Origin: Chloroflexota bacterium
Lineage (GTDB): Bacteria; Chloroflexota; Dormibacteria; CF-121
Reading direction: 5' to 3'
Length of the DNA stretch: 44,060 nucleotides
Assembly: GCA_005882775.1 (NCBI GenBank)
Contig: VBDY01000151.1
Span: 1 to 44,060, forward strand
How positions within the stretch are numbered: position 1 is the stretch's first letter; every line of letters begins with the position of its first letter. Position numbers and translations under genes: made by a program. Below, one piece after another: positions 34,053 through 42,259 of this stretch. Below the pieces are notes generated by a model. That model saw only the letters and a program-made list of their open reading frames with translations. It ran no database searches and was not told the DNA's origin.

Positions 34053-34087
34053 TGTGTAATCATACAGAGTTCTGTATACTCATGCAA
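34052..34087. promoter_or_regulatory. Divergent argX/argG-like promoters with a 16-bp palindromic operator
   Basis: A perfect palindrome, ATACAGAGTTCTGTAT, occupies 34062-34077. Rightward: TTGTGT (34052-34057), 17 bp, TATACT (34075-34080). Leftward: TTGCAT (34082-34087), 17 bp, TATGAT (34059-34064). The palindrome overlaps the -10 of both, so one bound dimer could repress both genes. The ArgR encoded in the rightward operon is the obvious candidate, though the site is not a textbook ARG box. Confidence 0.65.
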
Positions 34088-34112
34088 CCGCTCTTTTTTG
34101 AGGAGGTTGATT

Positions 34113-35360
34113 ATGCTCGCCACCGCCAGCGCCCTGCTGAAGAAGATCGAATCGACGCCGGTCAAGCCGGCTAAGAAGGTAGCCCTCGCCTACTCGGGAG
34201 GTCTCGACTCCTCCCTCTGCGTCGCCCTCGCCCACCACAAGTACCAGGTCGAGCAGCTGATCGCGGTCACCGTGGACGTGGGCCAGGGGAAGGAGGAGAT
34301 GGAGATCGCGGTCGACAAGGCCAGGGTGCTTGGCTTTCAGCCTGTGATCATCGACGCCCGCGAGGAATTCGCCACCCAATGGCTGCCCAGGGCCATCAAG
34401 GCGAACTCCAGCTACGAGGGCTACCCGGTTTCGACCTCGATGACCCGGCAGCTGATCGCGGCCAAAGTGGCCCAGCTAGCGATCGCGCAGGGGTGCGACG
34501 CGATCATGGAAGGAAGCAGCGGCAAGGGCAACGACCAGTACCGCATGCACAACGTCTTCAAGCTGTTCGCCCCGAAGCTCCAGATCCTGGTCCCGGTCCG
34601 GGACTTCGATCTCACCCGCGACGAAGAGGAGGAGCTCTGCCAGGAGCTGGGTATCCCCATCACCGAGGTGATGCAGGGCGGGGACGACAAGACTCTGTGG
34701 TGCCGCAGCCTGGCCTCGGGCGCCATCCGCCTGCAGCAACAGATTCCGGATCATGCATGGATCTGGTGGAAGCCGCTGGCCACGGCACCGGACAAGCCGA
34801 CCACCATCGCCGTCACCTTCGAGCAGGGAGTACCGGTTTCGCTCAACGGCAAGGCCCTGGGCGCGCAGGAGCTGATCGCCGAGCTCAATATCCTGGCCGG
34901 TCAGCACGGCATCGGGAAGATCGACATCTTTGAGGACGGCATCATGGGCCTGAAGTCCCGAGAGCTTTACGAAGCGCCTGCCGCCACCGTCCTGCTCAAG
35001 CTGCATCACGACATGGAGCAGTTCTGCCTGACCAAGGAGGAGGTCGAGTTCAAGGCTGGCGTGGATCAGAGATGGGCCTACCTCGTCTATCACGGAGCCT
35101 GGTTCCATCCATTGAAAGCCGCGCTCGACGCCTTTATCGACGAGACCCAGCGCAACGTCAACGGCACGATCACCGCCGACCTTTTCAAGGGCTCGATCGA
35201 GCTCAAGTCGCGGGAGAGCACCCACTCGCTCTTCTTCCCGGAGATCCGGGGCCTGCAAAGCCGCTCCTTCAACCAGCAGCTGTGCGGCCCGGCCGCTCAG
35301 ATCGGCGGGCTTCCCTGGGAGATCCTGGCGATGAGGGACGCCAAGCTCAGCCAGGCCTGA
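34113..35360 (+). CDS. Divergent argininosuccinate synthase paralog
   Basis: A 415-residue ArgG-family protein, first gene of the argGH operon. The ATP-pyrophosphatase loop is ALAYSGGLDSSLCVAL and the aspartate-binding block EGSSGKGNDQYRMHN keeps Ser-Gly-Lys-Gly-Asn-Asp. IDIFEDGIMGLKSRELYE also keeps the late Glu and Tyr. However, the segment that binds citrulline in normal enzymes (pattern NLWGRSIEAGVLEDP) reads KTLWCRSLASGAIRLQQQ, lacking the Glu, and the preceding Ser is Gly. The His of the usual HGSTGKGND is Glu. A canonical argG lies three genes downstream, so this copy may use another ureido or carrier-linked substrate. ATG 34113 has AGGAGG 6 nt upstream. Confidence 0.85.
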   Translation: MLATASALLKKIESTPVKPAKKVALAYSGGLDSSLCVALAHHKYQVEQLIAVTVDVGQGKEEMEIAVDKARVLGFQPVIIDAREEFATQWLPRAIKANSSYEGYPVSTSMTRQLIAAKVAQLAIAQGCDAIMEGSSGKGNDQYRMHNVFKLFAPKLQILVPVRDFDLTRDEEEELCQELGIPITEVMQGGDDKTLWCRSLASGAIRLQQQIPDHAWIWWKPLATAPDKPTTIAVTFEQGVPVSLNGKALGAQELIAELNILAGQHGIGKIDIFEDGIMGLKSRELYEAPAATVLLKLHHDMEQFCLTKEEVEFKAGVDQRWAYLVYHGAWFHPLKAALDAFIDETQRNVNGTITADLFKGSIELKSRESTHSLFFPEIRGLQSRSFNQQLCGPAAQIGGLPWEILAMRDAKLSQA

Positions 35361-35361
35361 C

Positions 35362-36735
35362 GTGACCGCGGGCAGCGGCGCACCCTGGGGCGGACGCTTC
35401 CGAGAGGAGCCCGACCCCATGGCCGACGCCTTCATGCGCTCATTGCCGGTCGACGTCCGGCTCTGGCGCGAAGACATCCAGGGGAGCCGTGCCTACGCTC
35501 GCGCCCTGGTGGGCGCCGGCGTGCTGACCGCTACCGAGGCTGAGCAGATCGACCGCGGTCTTCAGTCGATCGCCGAAGAGATGGAATCCGGGCGGGCACT
35601 GCCCGAAGGCAGCGAAGACATCCACATGGCGATCGAGGCGCGCTTGATTGAAAAGATCGGACCCCTGGGCGGGAAGCTGCACACGGGTCGGAGCCGCAAT
35701 GACCAGGTAGCCCTCGACCTCCGGCTCTACGTCCGGGACGCCGCCGACCGCCTCGACCACGCTCTAAACCGGCTCCAGCAGGCGCTAACTGTACGGGCAG
35801 AGGAGCATCTCGACACCATCCTCCCGGGTTACACGCACACCCAGCGAGCTCAGCCGGTGCTGCTGGCGCACCATCTGCTCGCCTATGTCGAGATGCTGCG
35901 CCGCGACCGGGGGCGGGTCAAGGATGCAGCCCGGCGTGCGGACGAGTCGCCACTCGGTTCGGGCGCGCTGGCGGGGAGCGGATTTCCCCTCGACCGCGAG
36001 CGTCTCGCCCGGGATCTGGGCTTCGCGCGTGCGACCGCCAATTCCCTGGACGCGGTTTCGGACCGCGATTTCGTGGTGGAGCTGCTCTCCGCCGTCACCC
36101 TTGTGATGATCCACCTATCCCGGCTGAGCGCCGAGATCGTGGCCTGGACTGGCGCCGAGTACGGATTCGCCGAGCTTCCAGATTCGCTTGCCAGCGGCAG
36201 CTCGATGATGCCGAACAAAAAGAATCCGTGCGCGGCCGAGCTGGTCCGGGCCAGGACGGGCCGGGTGACCGGCGACCTGGTGGCCATGCTGATGGTGATC
36301 AAGGGGCTGCCACTCGCCTACAACCGGGACTTGCAGGAGGACAAGGAAGCCCTATTCGACGGCGTCGACACGGGCCTCGCCGCCCTGGAGGTGACCACCA
36401 GCCTGGTCGATGGGATTCGCTTCAACCCTGCTGCCATGCGGGCCGCCGCGCTGGGCGGTTACTCACTGGCCACGGAGGCGGCCGATTACCTGACGCGAAG
36501 AGGCATTCCGTTTCGGGAGGCGCACCGGATCGCCGGGCAGGCGGTCGCCCAGGCGATCGCGGCAGGCAAACCGCTCGAAGAGCTGAGCCTTGCGGAATGG
36601 CAGCGCCTCTCCCCGGTAGCGGACGCCGGGCTCTTCGAGCATCTCACGCTCGAGAGCGCAATCAAAGCTCGCGCCGTCTTGGGCGGGACCGCTCGCTCGA
36701 GGGTCGAGGAGGCGATCGAACGTGCAAAAGCGTAG
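35362..36735 (+). CDS. argH: Argininosuccinate lyase
   Basis: A 457-residue member of the fumarase/aspartase superfamily. The N-terminal WGGRFREEPDPMADAFMRSL is the standard ArgH opening; EDIHMAIEARLIEKIGPLGG, LHTGRSRNDQVALDLRLY and the signature SGSSMMPNKKNPCAAELVR (catalytic-Ser loop) are intact. It cleaves argininosuccinate to arginine and fumarate. GTG 35362 begins one base after the previous stop. The 3' end overlaps argR by 14 nt. Full length, no unusual features. Confidence 0.96.
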   Translation: MTAGSGAPWGGRFREEPDPMADAFMRSLPVDVRLWREDIQGSRAYARALVGAGVLTATEAEQIDRGLQSIAEEMESGRALPEGSEDIHMAIEARLIEKIGPLGGKLHTGRSRNDQVALDLRLYVRDAADRLDHALNRLQQALTVRAEEHLDTILPGYTHTQRAQPVLLAHHLLAYVEMLRRDRGRVKDAARRADESPLGSGALAGSGFPLDRERLARDLGFARATANSLDAVSDRDFVVELLSAVTLVMIHLSRLSAEIVAWTGAEYGFAELPDSLASGSSMMPNKKNPCAAELVRARTGRVTGDLVAMLMVIKGLPLAYNRDLQEDKEALFDGVDTGLAALEVTTSLVDGIRFNPAAMRAAALGGYSLATEAADYLTRRGIPFREAHRIAGQAVAQAIAAGKPLEELSLAEWQRLSPVADAGLFEHLTLESAIKARAVLGGTARSRVEEAIERAKA

Positions 36736-37204
36736 GCGGCAGGAGGCCATCCTCGCACTCATTCGAAAACACCAGATCGCGACGCAGGAGGACCTGGTGC
36801 GCCACCTTCACCGGGCGGGCATCGACGCCACCCAGGCAACGGTATCGCGCGACCTGGCGGAGCTGGGGCTGGTACGAGTGGCTGGACCGGAGAGCCATTA
36901 CGTCAGGCCGCAGGAGGGGCTCGGCCTGGCATCCCCCCAGGGCAGGGAGGAGCGGCTCCAGCGTCTGCTGCGCGACCTGCCCATGACGGTCAAACGCGGC
37001 CAGGGGCTGGCCGTGCTGATCACCCTGCCCGGCTCGGCGCACACCCTGGCCTCGGCGGTCGACTCCACCGGCTGGCCGGAGCTGGTCGGAACGGTGGCCG
37101 GCGACGACACCATCTTCGTGGCGCTCAGCCAGAGGCGAGGCTCGTATGAGGCGCTGGCCCAGCGCCTGGCTCGGCTCGGCGCCTACGTCCAGCCCGAGGA
37201 CTGA
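36722..37204 (+). CDS. argR: Arginine repressor
   Basis: A 160-residue ArgR/AhrC protein. The N-terminal winged helix-turn-helix includes ATQEDLVRHLHRAGIDATQA and ATVSRDLAELGLVRV. The C-terminal hexamerisation and arginine-binding domain has LPGSAHTLASAVDSTGWPEL and GTVAGDDTIFVAL, with the Asp-Asp that contacts arginine. The start is GTG 36722 within the end of argH; its stop shares a base with argG. Being inside the operon it probably controls, it would autoregulate; the palindrome at 34062-34077 is a candidate site. Confidence 0.95.
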   Translation: MQKRRRQEAILALIRKHQIATQEDLVRHLHRAGIDATQATVSRDLAELGLVRVAGPESHYVRPQEGLGLASPQGREERLQRLLRDLPMTVKRGQGLAVLITLPGSAHTLASAVDSTGWPELVGTVAGDDTIFVALSQRRGSYEALAQRLARLGAYVQPED

Positions 37205-38424
37205 TGCCGGAAAAAATCATCCTTGCGTACTCAGGAGGACTTGATACGTCCGTGGCTGTGAGGTGGCTCGCGGAGGAGCGCGACTTCGAGGTCCTGACCC
37301 TCACCATAGACCTGGGCAGCCAGCCCGACCTGGAAACGATCGGCCAGAGGGCGCTTCGCGCCGGTGCCGCAAAGGCAAAGGTCGAGGACCAGCGCGGCAT
37401 CTTCGTCGAGCGTTACTGCTGGCCGGCCCTGAAAGCGGGGGCGCTGTACCAGGGACAGTACCCACTCGCCACCGCCCTCGGCCGGCCCCTGATTGCCCGG
37501 CGGCTGGTGGAGTTCGCGCGATTGGAGGGGGCAACCTGGGTGGCACATGGATCCACCGGCAAGGGGAACGACCAGGTCCGGTTCGACGTGGCGGTGGCGG
37601 CGCTGGCGCCCGAGCTCCGGGTGATCGCGCCGCTCCGGGACGGGATGTCGATGACCCGAGAGCAGGAGATCGCTTACCTCGAAGAGCGTGGCATTCCCGT
37701 CCAGGTCAAGGCTGCCTCCCCCTACAGCGTTGATGCAAACCTCTGGGGCCGCTCGATCGAAGCGGGTGTGCTCGAGGACCCGGCCGCGGAGCCCCCCGAG
37801 GATGCCTTTCTCTGGACGTCAGGGTTGGACCGCGTGCCTGCACAACCTTGCTATCTCGAGATCAACTTCGAAAAGGGGGTGCCGGTGGGGCTGGGAGAGA
37901 AACGGATGAGCCCGCTCGACCTGGTCCATCACCTCAACACGGTGGGCGGCGAGTACGGTGTGGGCCGGATCGACATGGTGGAAGACCGGTTCGTGGGAAT
38001 CAAGTCTCGAGAGGTCTACGAGGCGCCCGCCGCCACCATCCTTCATGTCGCTCACCGCGCCCTGGAGGAGCTGGTGCTGGAGGCCGAGGCCGCCCGCTTC
38101 AAGACCCTGGTCGCCCAGGAGTACGCCCGGCTCGTCTACCAGGGAAAGTGGTTCGCCAGCCATCGCCAGGACCTGGATGCCTACGTGGACAGCAGCCAGA
38201 GGTTCGTCACCGGGACGGTCCGCATCAAGCTCGACCGCGGAACCGCACGCGTGGCCGGTCGCTCTTCTCCCTTCTCGCTCTACCGGCCGCGGCTCGCAAC
38301 CTACTCAGCCGGCGATGAGTTCGACCACCAGGCGGCCACCGGCTTCATCAAGCTGGTCGGCCTTCCCCTGAGGACCCAGGCGGTGGTCCAGGGGATCGAC
38401 GGCAAATCCACCACTCCCGACTGA
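37204..38424 (+). CDS. argG: Argininosuccinate synthase (canonical)
   Basis: A 406-residue enzyme joining citrulline and aspartate with ATP. The canonical motifs are complete: ILAYSGGLDTSVAVRW (ATP loop), YPLATALGRPLIARR, VAHGSTGKGNDQVRFDV (aspartate), SPYSVDANLWGRSIEAGVL (citrulline Ser and Glu), and IDMVEDRFVGIKSREVYEAP. This contrasts with the altered paralog at the head of the operon. ATG 37204 shares a base with the argR stop. The stop at 38424 is separated by a single base from the convergent DAHP synthase stop. Confidence 0.96.
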   Translation: MPEKIILAYSGGLDTSVAVRWLAEERDFEVLTLTIDLGSQPDLETIGQRALRAGAAKAKVEDQRGIFVERYCWPALKAGALYQGQYPLATALGRPLIARRLVEFARLEGATWVAHGSTGKGNDQVRFDVAVAALAPELRVIAPLRDGMSMTREQEIAYLEERGIPVQVKAASPYSVDANLWGRSIEAGVLEDPAAEPPEDAFLWTSGLDRVPAQPCYLEINFEKGVPVGLGEKRMSPLDLVHHLNTVGGEYGVGRIDMVEDRFVGIKSREVYEAPAATILHVAHRALEELVLEAEAARFKTLVAQEYARLVYQGKWFASHRQDLDAYVDSSQRFVTGTVRIKLDRGTARVAGRSSPFSLYRPRLATYSAGDEFDHQAATGFIKLVGLPLRTQAVVQGIDGKSTTPD

Positions 38425-38425
38425 A

Positions 38426-39226
38426 CTAGCCCGCCAGTCCGCGAATCGGAGCCGCCGCTAATACCCAACCGGCGATCGGCTGCAGCTCCTCAAGGCTGAG
38501 CGCCTGGTCCGGGTCGCACCAGGACTCGCGCGGGCGGGGGTGCGCCTCGATCATGAGGCCGTCCGCACCGACCGCGAGCGCCGCGCTGGCCAGTGCCGGC
38601 ACCCAGGCCGCCGTGCCCGCCGCGTGGCTGGGGTCGACGATGATGGGCAGGTCCGTCAGCTCGCGCATCACCGGGACGGCGCTCAGGTCAAGCGTGTTGC
38701 GGGTGCGAGTCTCGAAGGTTCGGATGCCGCGCTCGCAGAGGATCACCTGGCGGTTGCCCGTCTGCTCGATGTAGGCGGCGGACGCCAGCCACTCGTCGTA
38801 GGTGGCGGAGAAGCCGCGCTTGAGGAGTACGGGTAGCCCGCTCTCCCCAGCCGCGACGAGCAGGCGGAAGTTCTGCATGTTGCGCGAACCCACCTGCAGG
38901 CAGTCGGCCACCTCAGCCACCAGTGGGATCTCCTCCGCTGTCAGGACCTCGGTGACGACGGGCAAGCCCGTCAGTGAGCGAGCGCGGGCGACCAGCTCCA
39001 GTCCGGCCTCGCCCATCCCCTGGAAACTCTCCGGCCGGGTCCGCGGCTTGAAGACGCATCCTCGGAGCACGTCCACCCCGAGCGCCGCCAACCGGCCCGC
39101 GGCTTCGACGTAGTCAGGCTCGACCGCGCAAGGGCCGGCGATCAGGATCGGGCGCGAACCTCCAACGGTCACGGTGCCGAGCCGCACCGTCCGGTCGGTT
39201 GTGAGCTTGGCTTCTATTGCTTGCAT
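38426..39226 (-). CDS. aroF: 3-deoxy-7-phosphoheptulonate (DAHP) synthase, KDO8PS-like type
   Basis: A 266-residue TIM-barrel enzyme condensing phosphoenolpyruvate and erythrose-4-phosphate, the first shikimate step. [60 protein letters not shown] and [18 protein letters not shown] are all diagnostic of the I-beta family. It is short: there is no N-terminal ferredoxin-like domain and no chorismate mutase fusion, the parts that usually give feedback control, so regulation may instead act on its leader. GGAGGAG lies 10 nt upstream of ATG 39226. It lies downstream of ppc, which supplies and drains the same phosphoenolpyruvate pool. Confidence 0.95.
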   Translation of the reverse strand: MQAIEAKLTTDRTVRLGTVTVGGSRPILIAGPCAVEPDYVEAAGRLAALGVDVLRGCVFKPRTRPESFQGMGEAGLELVARARSLTGLPVVTEVLTAEEIPLVAEVADCLQVGSRNMQNFRLLVAAGESGLPVLLKRGFSATYDEWLASAAYIEQTGNRQVILCERGIRTFETRTRNTLDLSAVPVMRELTDLPIIVDPSHAAGTAAWVPALASAALAVGADGLMIEAHPRPRESWCDPDQALSLEELQPIAGWVLAAAPIRGLAG

Positions 39227-39268
39227 CGCCGGTCAACTCCTCCATGCGCGCCAGTTTTCGGTCAAGGA

Positions 39269-39334
39269 GGGCCGGCGTTCGGGCGGCGAGGGTGAGCGGC
39301 GCTAGCTCGACCCGTGCCGGCCCCGTGCCGGCCC
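39269..39334 (-). promoter_or_regulatory. aroF leader with alternative hairpin arms
   Basis: Within the ~145-nt leader, an 11-bp unit (CCGTGCCGGCC on the plus strand) is repeated exactly at 39312-39322 and 39323-39333. On the RNA this gives two copies of GGGCCGGC (39316-39323, 39327-39334), each able to pair with a single GCCGGCCC at 39269-39276. Two mutually exclusive stems are therefore possible. No uridine run follows, so an attenuator is not proven. Confidence 0.35.
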
Positions 39335-39377
39335 GGTAAATGTGAACCAAGCGCGCCATCGCCCCATAGTGCGGGCT

Positions 39378-39406
39378 ATCGTACGGCCCGTATGCGGGCT
39401 TGTCAA
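39378..39406 (-). promoter_or_regulatory. Strong promoter of aroF
   Basis: TTGACA (39401-39406), a 17-bp spacer and TACGAT (39378-39383) form a near-consensus promoter on the minus strand, with start near 39371. The -35 contains the TGA stop of the upstream ppc gene (39403-39405). The spacer contains TACGGGCCGTA, an 11-bp near-perfect palindrome (5-bp arms) that could be an operator. Confidence 0.8.
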
Positions 39407-42108
39407 CCCGTGTTCTGGAGGCCGGCTGCGATCCCGTTGATGGTACGCAGGACCGCCTCCAACCGAGGGGCGCGACCTGGGTCCCCGGGCGGAAGCTGGC
39501 GCAGCTCGCGCAGCAGGCGCACCTGCAAGTAGCTCATGGGGTCGATGTAGGGATCCCGCAGTCGCAGGCTGGCGAGCAGCTGGGGCTGCCTCTCGAGCAT
39601 CGTCCGCTGCGCGGTTATCTCCAGCACAGTGGCGACCGTTCGGTGAAACTCGGCCTCGATGTTCGAGAACAGGCGGGTACGCTCCCGCTCGTTGCCGACC
39701 AGGCCGGCGTACTGGCGGGCGATTCGCATGTCGGCTTTGACCAGCACCATCTGCAGGTTGTCCACCAGCGAGCGGAAGAACGGCCAGCCGTCGTACATCT
39801 CACGCAAGGCCTGAAGACCCGCTGGCCGGCGAAGAAAATGCTCGAACGCCGAACCGACGCCGTACCAGGCCGGGAGCAGGTGCCGGTTCTGCATCCACGC
39901 GAACACCCAGGGGATGGCACGCAGGTCTTCAACCCGCAGCGTTCCCCCCCGGCTCACCGGCCGGGAGCCTGTGTTCAGCTGGGAAATCTCCTCGATGGGT
40001 GAGGCTTGCTCGAAGTAGGCCTGGAAGCCGGGGTCCTCGTAGACGAGGGCGCGGTAGCACTGCCGGCTTTCCAGGGCCATGGCGTCGAGAGCCTCCCGCC
40101 AGGCAGCTGGAGGGTCGCGCAGGACAGGCGACTCGAGTGCGTGCTCGAGGGTTGCGCCCAGTACGAGTCCTAGATTCTGTCGCGCCGTCTCGATCCGGGC
40201 GTATTTGCGATGAATCACCTCACCCTGTTCGGTGATCTTGATCCGCGGGTCTCTGGCGGTGGCCGGCTGGGCCAGGATCGCCTCGTGTGTCGGACCGCCC
40301 CCCCGACCCACCGTCCCTCCCCTCCCGTGGAAGACTCTCAGCCGCCTGCCGTGTGCAGACACCACTCGGGCCACGCCTTCGTGCGCCCGAAAAAGCGCCC
40401 ACGCCGCGCACAGATACCCGACCTCCTTGCTGCTGTCGGAGTACCCGAGCATGACTTCCTGGACATCGGCTCGGGCGTCGAGCTGTCTCGCATAGACCGG
40501 GTCGTCGAGAAGGGCGTCGATCATCGCCGGCGCCTCCTCCAGGTCGCGGAGCCGCTCGAAGAGGGGCACGATGTCGACCTGGCTCCGCGGAGGATCGGAA
40601 TCAAGCTGGTGCAGGCCGGCGAGCCCGCTGAGGAACAGCGCCGCCATGATGTCGTCCTGGCTCTGCGTCATGCTCACGATGAAGGTGCCGGCCGAGCCGG
40701 GCGCCTGTCGCTGGGCGCCGGCCATGGCGGCGAACGTGGTTAGCAACCGTCCGGTCTCAGGCGACCAGCGCGAGGCATCGAGCGCCACCGGCGGCGGGTT
40801 CAAGATCCCAGGGCGAAGCTGCTCCCGCCCGCCTCCGAGCCGGAGAAGCACCTCATCGGCCGCCGACCGGAGCAGGCTTCGATGCTGGCGCACATCGAGC
40901 TGGGCGCCGATGAAGCCGAAGGTCCCAACCTGGCGGCGCAGCCGCAGCAGATCCCCGTCCGCGACTGCGTGTCCCTGGTACGCACGCAGGCTCTCATCGA
41001 CCAGGTCAAGGTCGGCCTCCAGCGACTGCGCCGACCGGTATCCTTCGGGTTCGCCCTCCAGGGTGGCCCCGAGCCGCCTCCAGATGAAGGAAAGCTTCCG
41101 CCGGTAGGGCTCCTCCCTGGTTCCCGGAGCCAGCGTTTCCGTGTAATCGGTGAGAGCGGCCTCGTCGGAGCGGATCGACTCCACCAGGCGTTTGCTCACC
41201 GGGGTCAGCCTCACCGACTGACTCATGTCCCGGGCCAGCGCCCGGACGCGTTCCCGGTAGAGCGTCAGCAGCGTGCGCCGCTGGAGCTGGAGGGTCTCGC
41301 CCAGCATTCCCGCGTCGGCATGCGGGTTGCCATCCTGGTCGCTGCCCACCCAGGAGCCCAACCTCAGCGCCGGCTGGGCCGGTAGTCGCACGGTGGGGTA
41401 GTGCCGGCTGAGCGCGTCAGAAAGCTCCTCGAGCACGTCCGGTATCGCCTCGAAGAAGGTCCGTTCGAGGTAGAAGACGGCATTGCGGACTTCGTCCTGG
41501 ACCCGCGGCCGCACCGAGCGGACTTCGTCCGTTTGCCAGAGCACCTGCACATGGGTTGCCATCCGCTGGCGAACTCGCTCCCGGTCACGCGATTTCAATG
41601 GGGCGCGGAGCCGGGCCAGCTCCTGACCGATGCCGTCCTGGTGATCGAGAATGCTCCGGCGGACCGCCTCGGTTGGATGGGCGGTGAGCACCGGCATTAT
41701 CTCCAGGCTCTCCAGGGTCGCGGCCACCTCCTCCGGCAAAACGCCCCGAGCCAGGCAGCGGGAGAGCACCGCGTCCAGCTCACCCTCTTCGCCCGACTCG
41801 CTGAGGCTTCGCGCCTGCCGCTCGAGCTCGGCGAGGTTGATCAGCTGGAAGTAGGTGGCGAAGGCGCGCACCAGGCGGGCTGCGTCACCAAGGTCGAGCC
41901 CGCCCAGCTCACTGACCAGGATGGCCTCGTCATTCGTGTCGTATCGCTGGCGGAGTGCCTTGGTACGAAGGCGGATAGCCTCCTCCAGCTCGTAGAGGCG
42001 CTGGCCCTCGTGCTCGCGAAGCGTCTCCCCCAGGAGCTGTCCGAGCAGGCGGATCTCGGCGCGGAGCCCGGCCTCGGGAAGCGTCGTCTCGGCAACCGTG
42101 ACGCTCAT
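39403..42108 (-). CDS. ppc: Phosphoenolpyruvate carboxylase
   Basis: A 901-residue enzyme making oxaloacetate from phosphoenolpyruvate and bicarbonate, feeding 2-oxoglutarate and aspartate for the neighbouring lysine and arginine routes. Motifs: MPVLTAHPTEAVRRSILDHQ (catalytic His), RLGSWVGSDQDGNPHAD, VMLGYSDSSKEVGYL, VFHGRGGTVGRGGGPTHEA (glycine-rich active-site loop), LRAIPWVFAWMQNRHLLPAW, and the family's C-terminal QNTG. The Asp-Gln in GSDQDGNP replaces the usual Asp-Arg (GGDRDGNP). The ATG at 42108 has no good ribosome site; the start of repeat copy B lies 6 nt upstream. Confidence 0.96.
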   Translation of the reverse strand: MSVTVAETTLPEAGLRAEIRLLGQLLGETLREHEGQRLYELEEAIRLRTKALRQRYDTNDEAILVSELGGLDLGDAARLVRAFATYFQLINLAELERQARSLSESGEEGELDAVLSRCLARGVLPEEVAATLESLEIMPVLTAHPTEAVRRSILDHQDGIGQELARLRAPLKSRDRERVRQRMATHVQVLWQTDEVRSVRPRVQDEVRNAVFYLERTFFEAIPDVLEELSDALSRHYPTVRLPAQPALRLGSWVGSDQDGNPHADAGMLGETLQLQRRTLLTLYRERVRALARDMSQSVRLTPVSKRLVESIRSDEAALTDYTETLAPGTREEPYRRKLSFIWRRLGATLEGEPEGYRSAQSLEADLDLVDESLRAYQGHAVADGDLLRLRRQVGTFGFIGAQLDVRQHRSLLRSAADEVLLRLGGGREQLRPGILNPPPVALDASRWSPETGRLLTTFAAMAGAQRQAPGSAGTFIVSMTQSQDDIMAALFLSGLAGLHQLDSDPPRSQVDIVPLFERLRDLEEAPAMIDALLDDPVYARQLDARADVQEVMLGYSDSSKEVGYLCAAWALFRAHEGVARVVSAHGRRLRVFHGRGGTVGRGGGPTHEAILAQPATARDPRIKITEQGEVIHRKYARIETARQNLGLVLGATLEHALESPVLRDPPAAWREALDAMALESRQCYRALVYEDPGFQAYFEQASPIEEISQLNTGSRPVSRGGTLRVEDLRAIPWVFAWMQNRHLLPAWYGVGSAFEHFLRRPAGLQALREMYDGWPFFRSLVDNLQMVLVKADMRIARQYAGLVGNERERTRLFSNIEAEFHRTVATVLEITAQRTMLERQPQLLASLRLRDPYIDPMSYLQVRLLRELRQLPPGDPGRAPRLEAVLRTINGIAAGLQNTG

Positions 42109-42113
42109 TACGT

Positions 42114-42232
42114 CTCTATCGTGCGCGATACGGCGCGCACTTTGGGCCGACGGGCACGAACACCTCGATTGCGCGCGTTACGACGCGCGCTTTGTGCCGT
42201 CGCCTCGGGCCTGGGTCGGCCCTCGGCTCCGG
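42114..42232. repeat. Structured intergenic repeat, copy B (with an extra tandem unit)
   Basis: 42114-42158 matches copy A (14946-14990) with one difference in the loop (ATACGG versus ATAAGG), and 42203-42232 matches 14991-15020 with two differences in the hairpin loop. Between them, about 42162-42202 is a diverged second unit whose hairpin is GCGCGCGT / ACGCGCGC around TACG. Where unit one has a T-A pair at the stem, unit two has C-G, so the pairing is kept while the bases change. The copy lies between divergent ppc and ilvD in the same relative orientation as copy A. Confidence 0.85.
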
Positions 42233-42235
42233 CAG

Positions 42236-42259
42236 TACAATCGGTTGACTTCAGGGAGG
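42236..42259 (+). promoter_or_regulatory. Candidate -10 box and RBS of ilvD
   Basis: A TACAAT -10-like box lies at 42236-42241, with no clear -35 at the matching distance, and AGGGAGGG is at about 42253-42260, 7-8 nt before the ATG. A TTGACT sits between them; a similar GTTGACT precedes the ribosome site next to copy A, extending the likeness of the two regions beyond the repeat. Confidence 0.4.

Noticed and set aside
39227-39359. Leader peptide upstream of aroF (minus-strand ATG 39357-39359)
   Set aside because: The open frame has no run of aromatic codons (only one Tyr) and runs on into the aroF coding region, so it does not look like an attenuation peptide.
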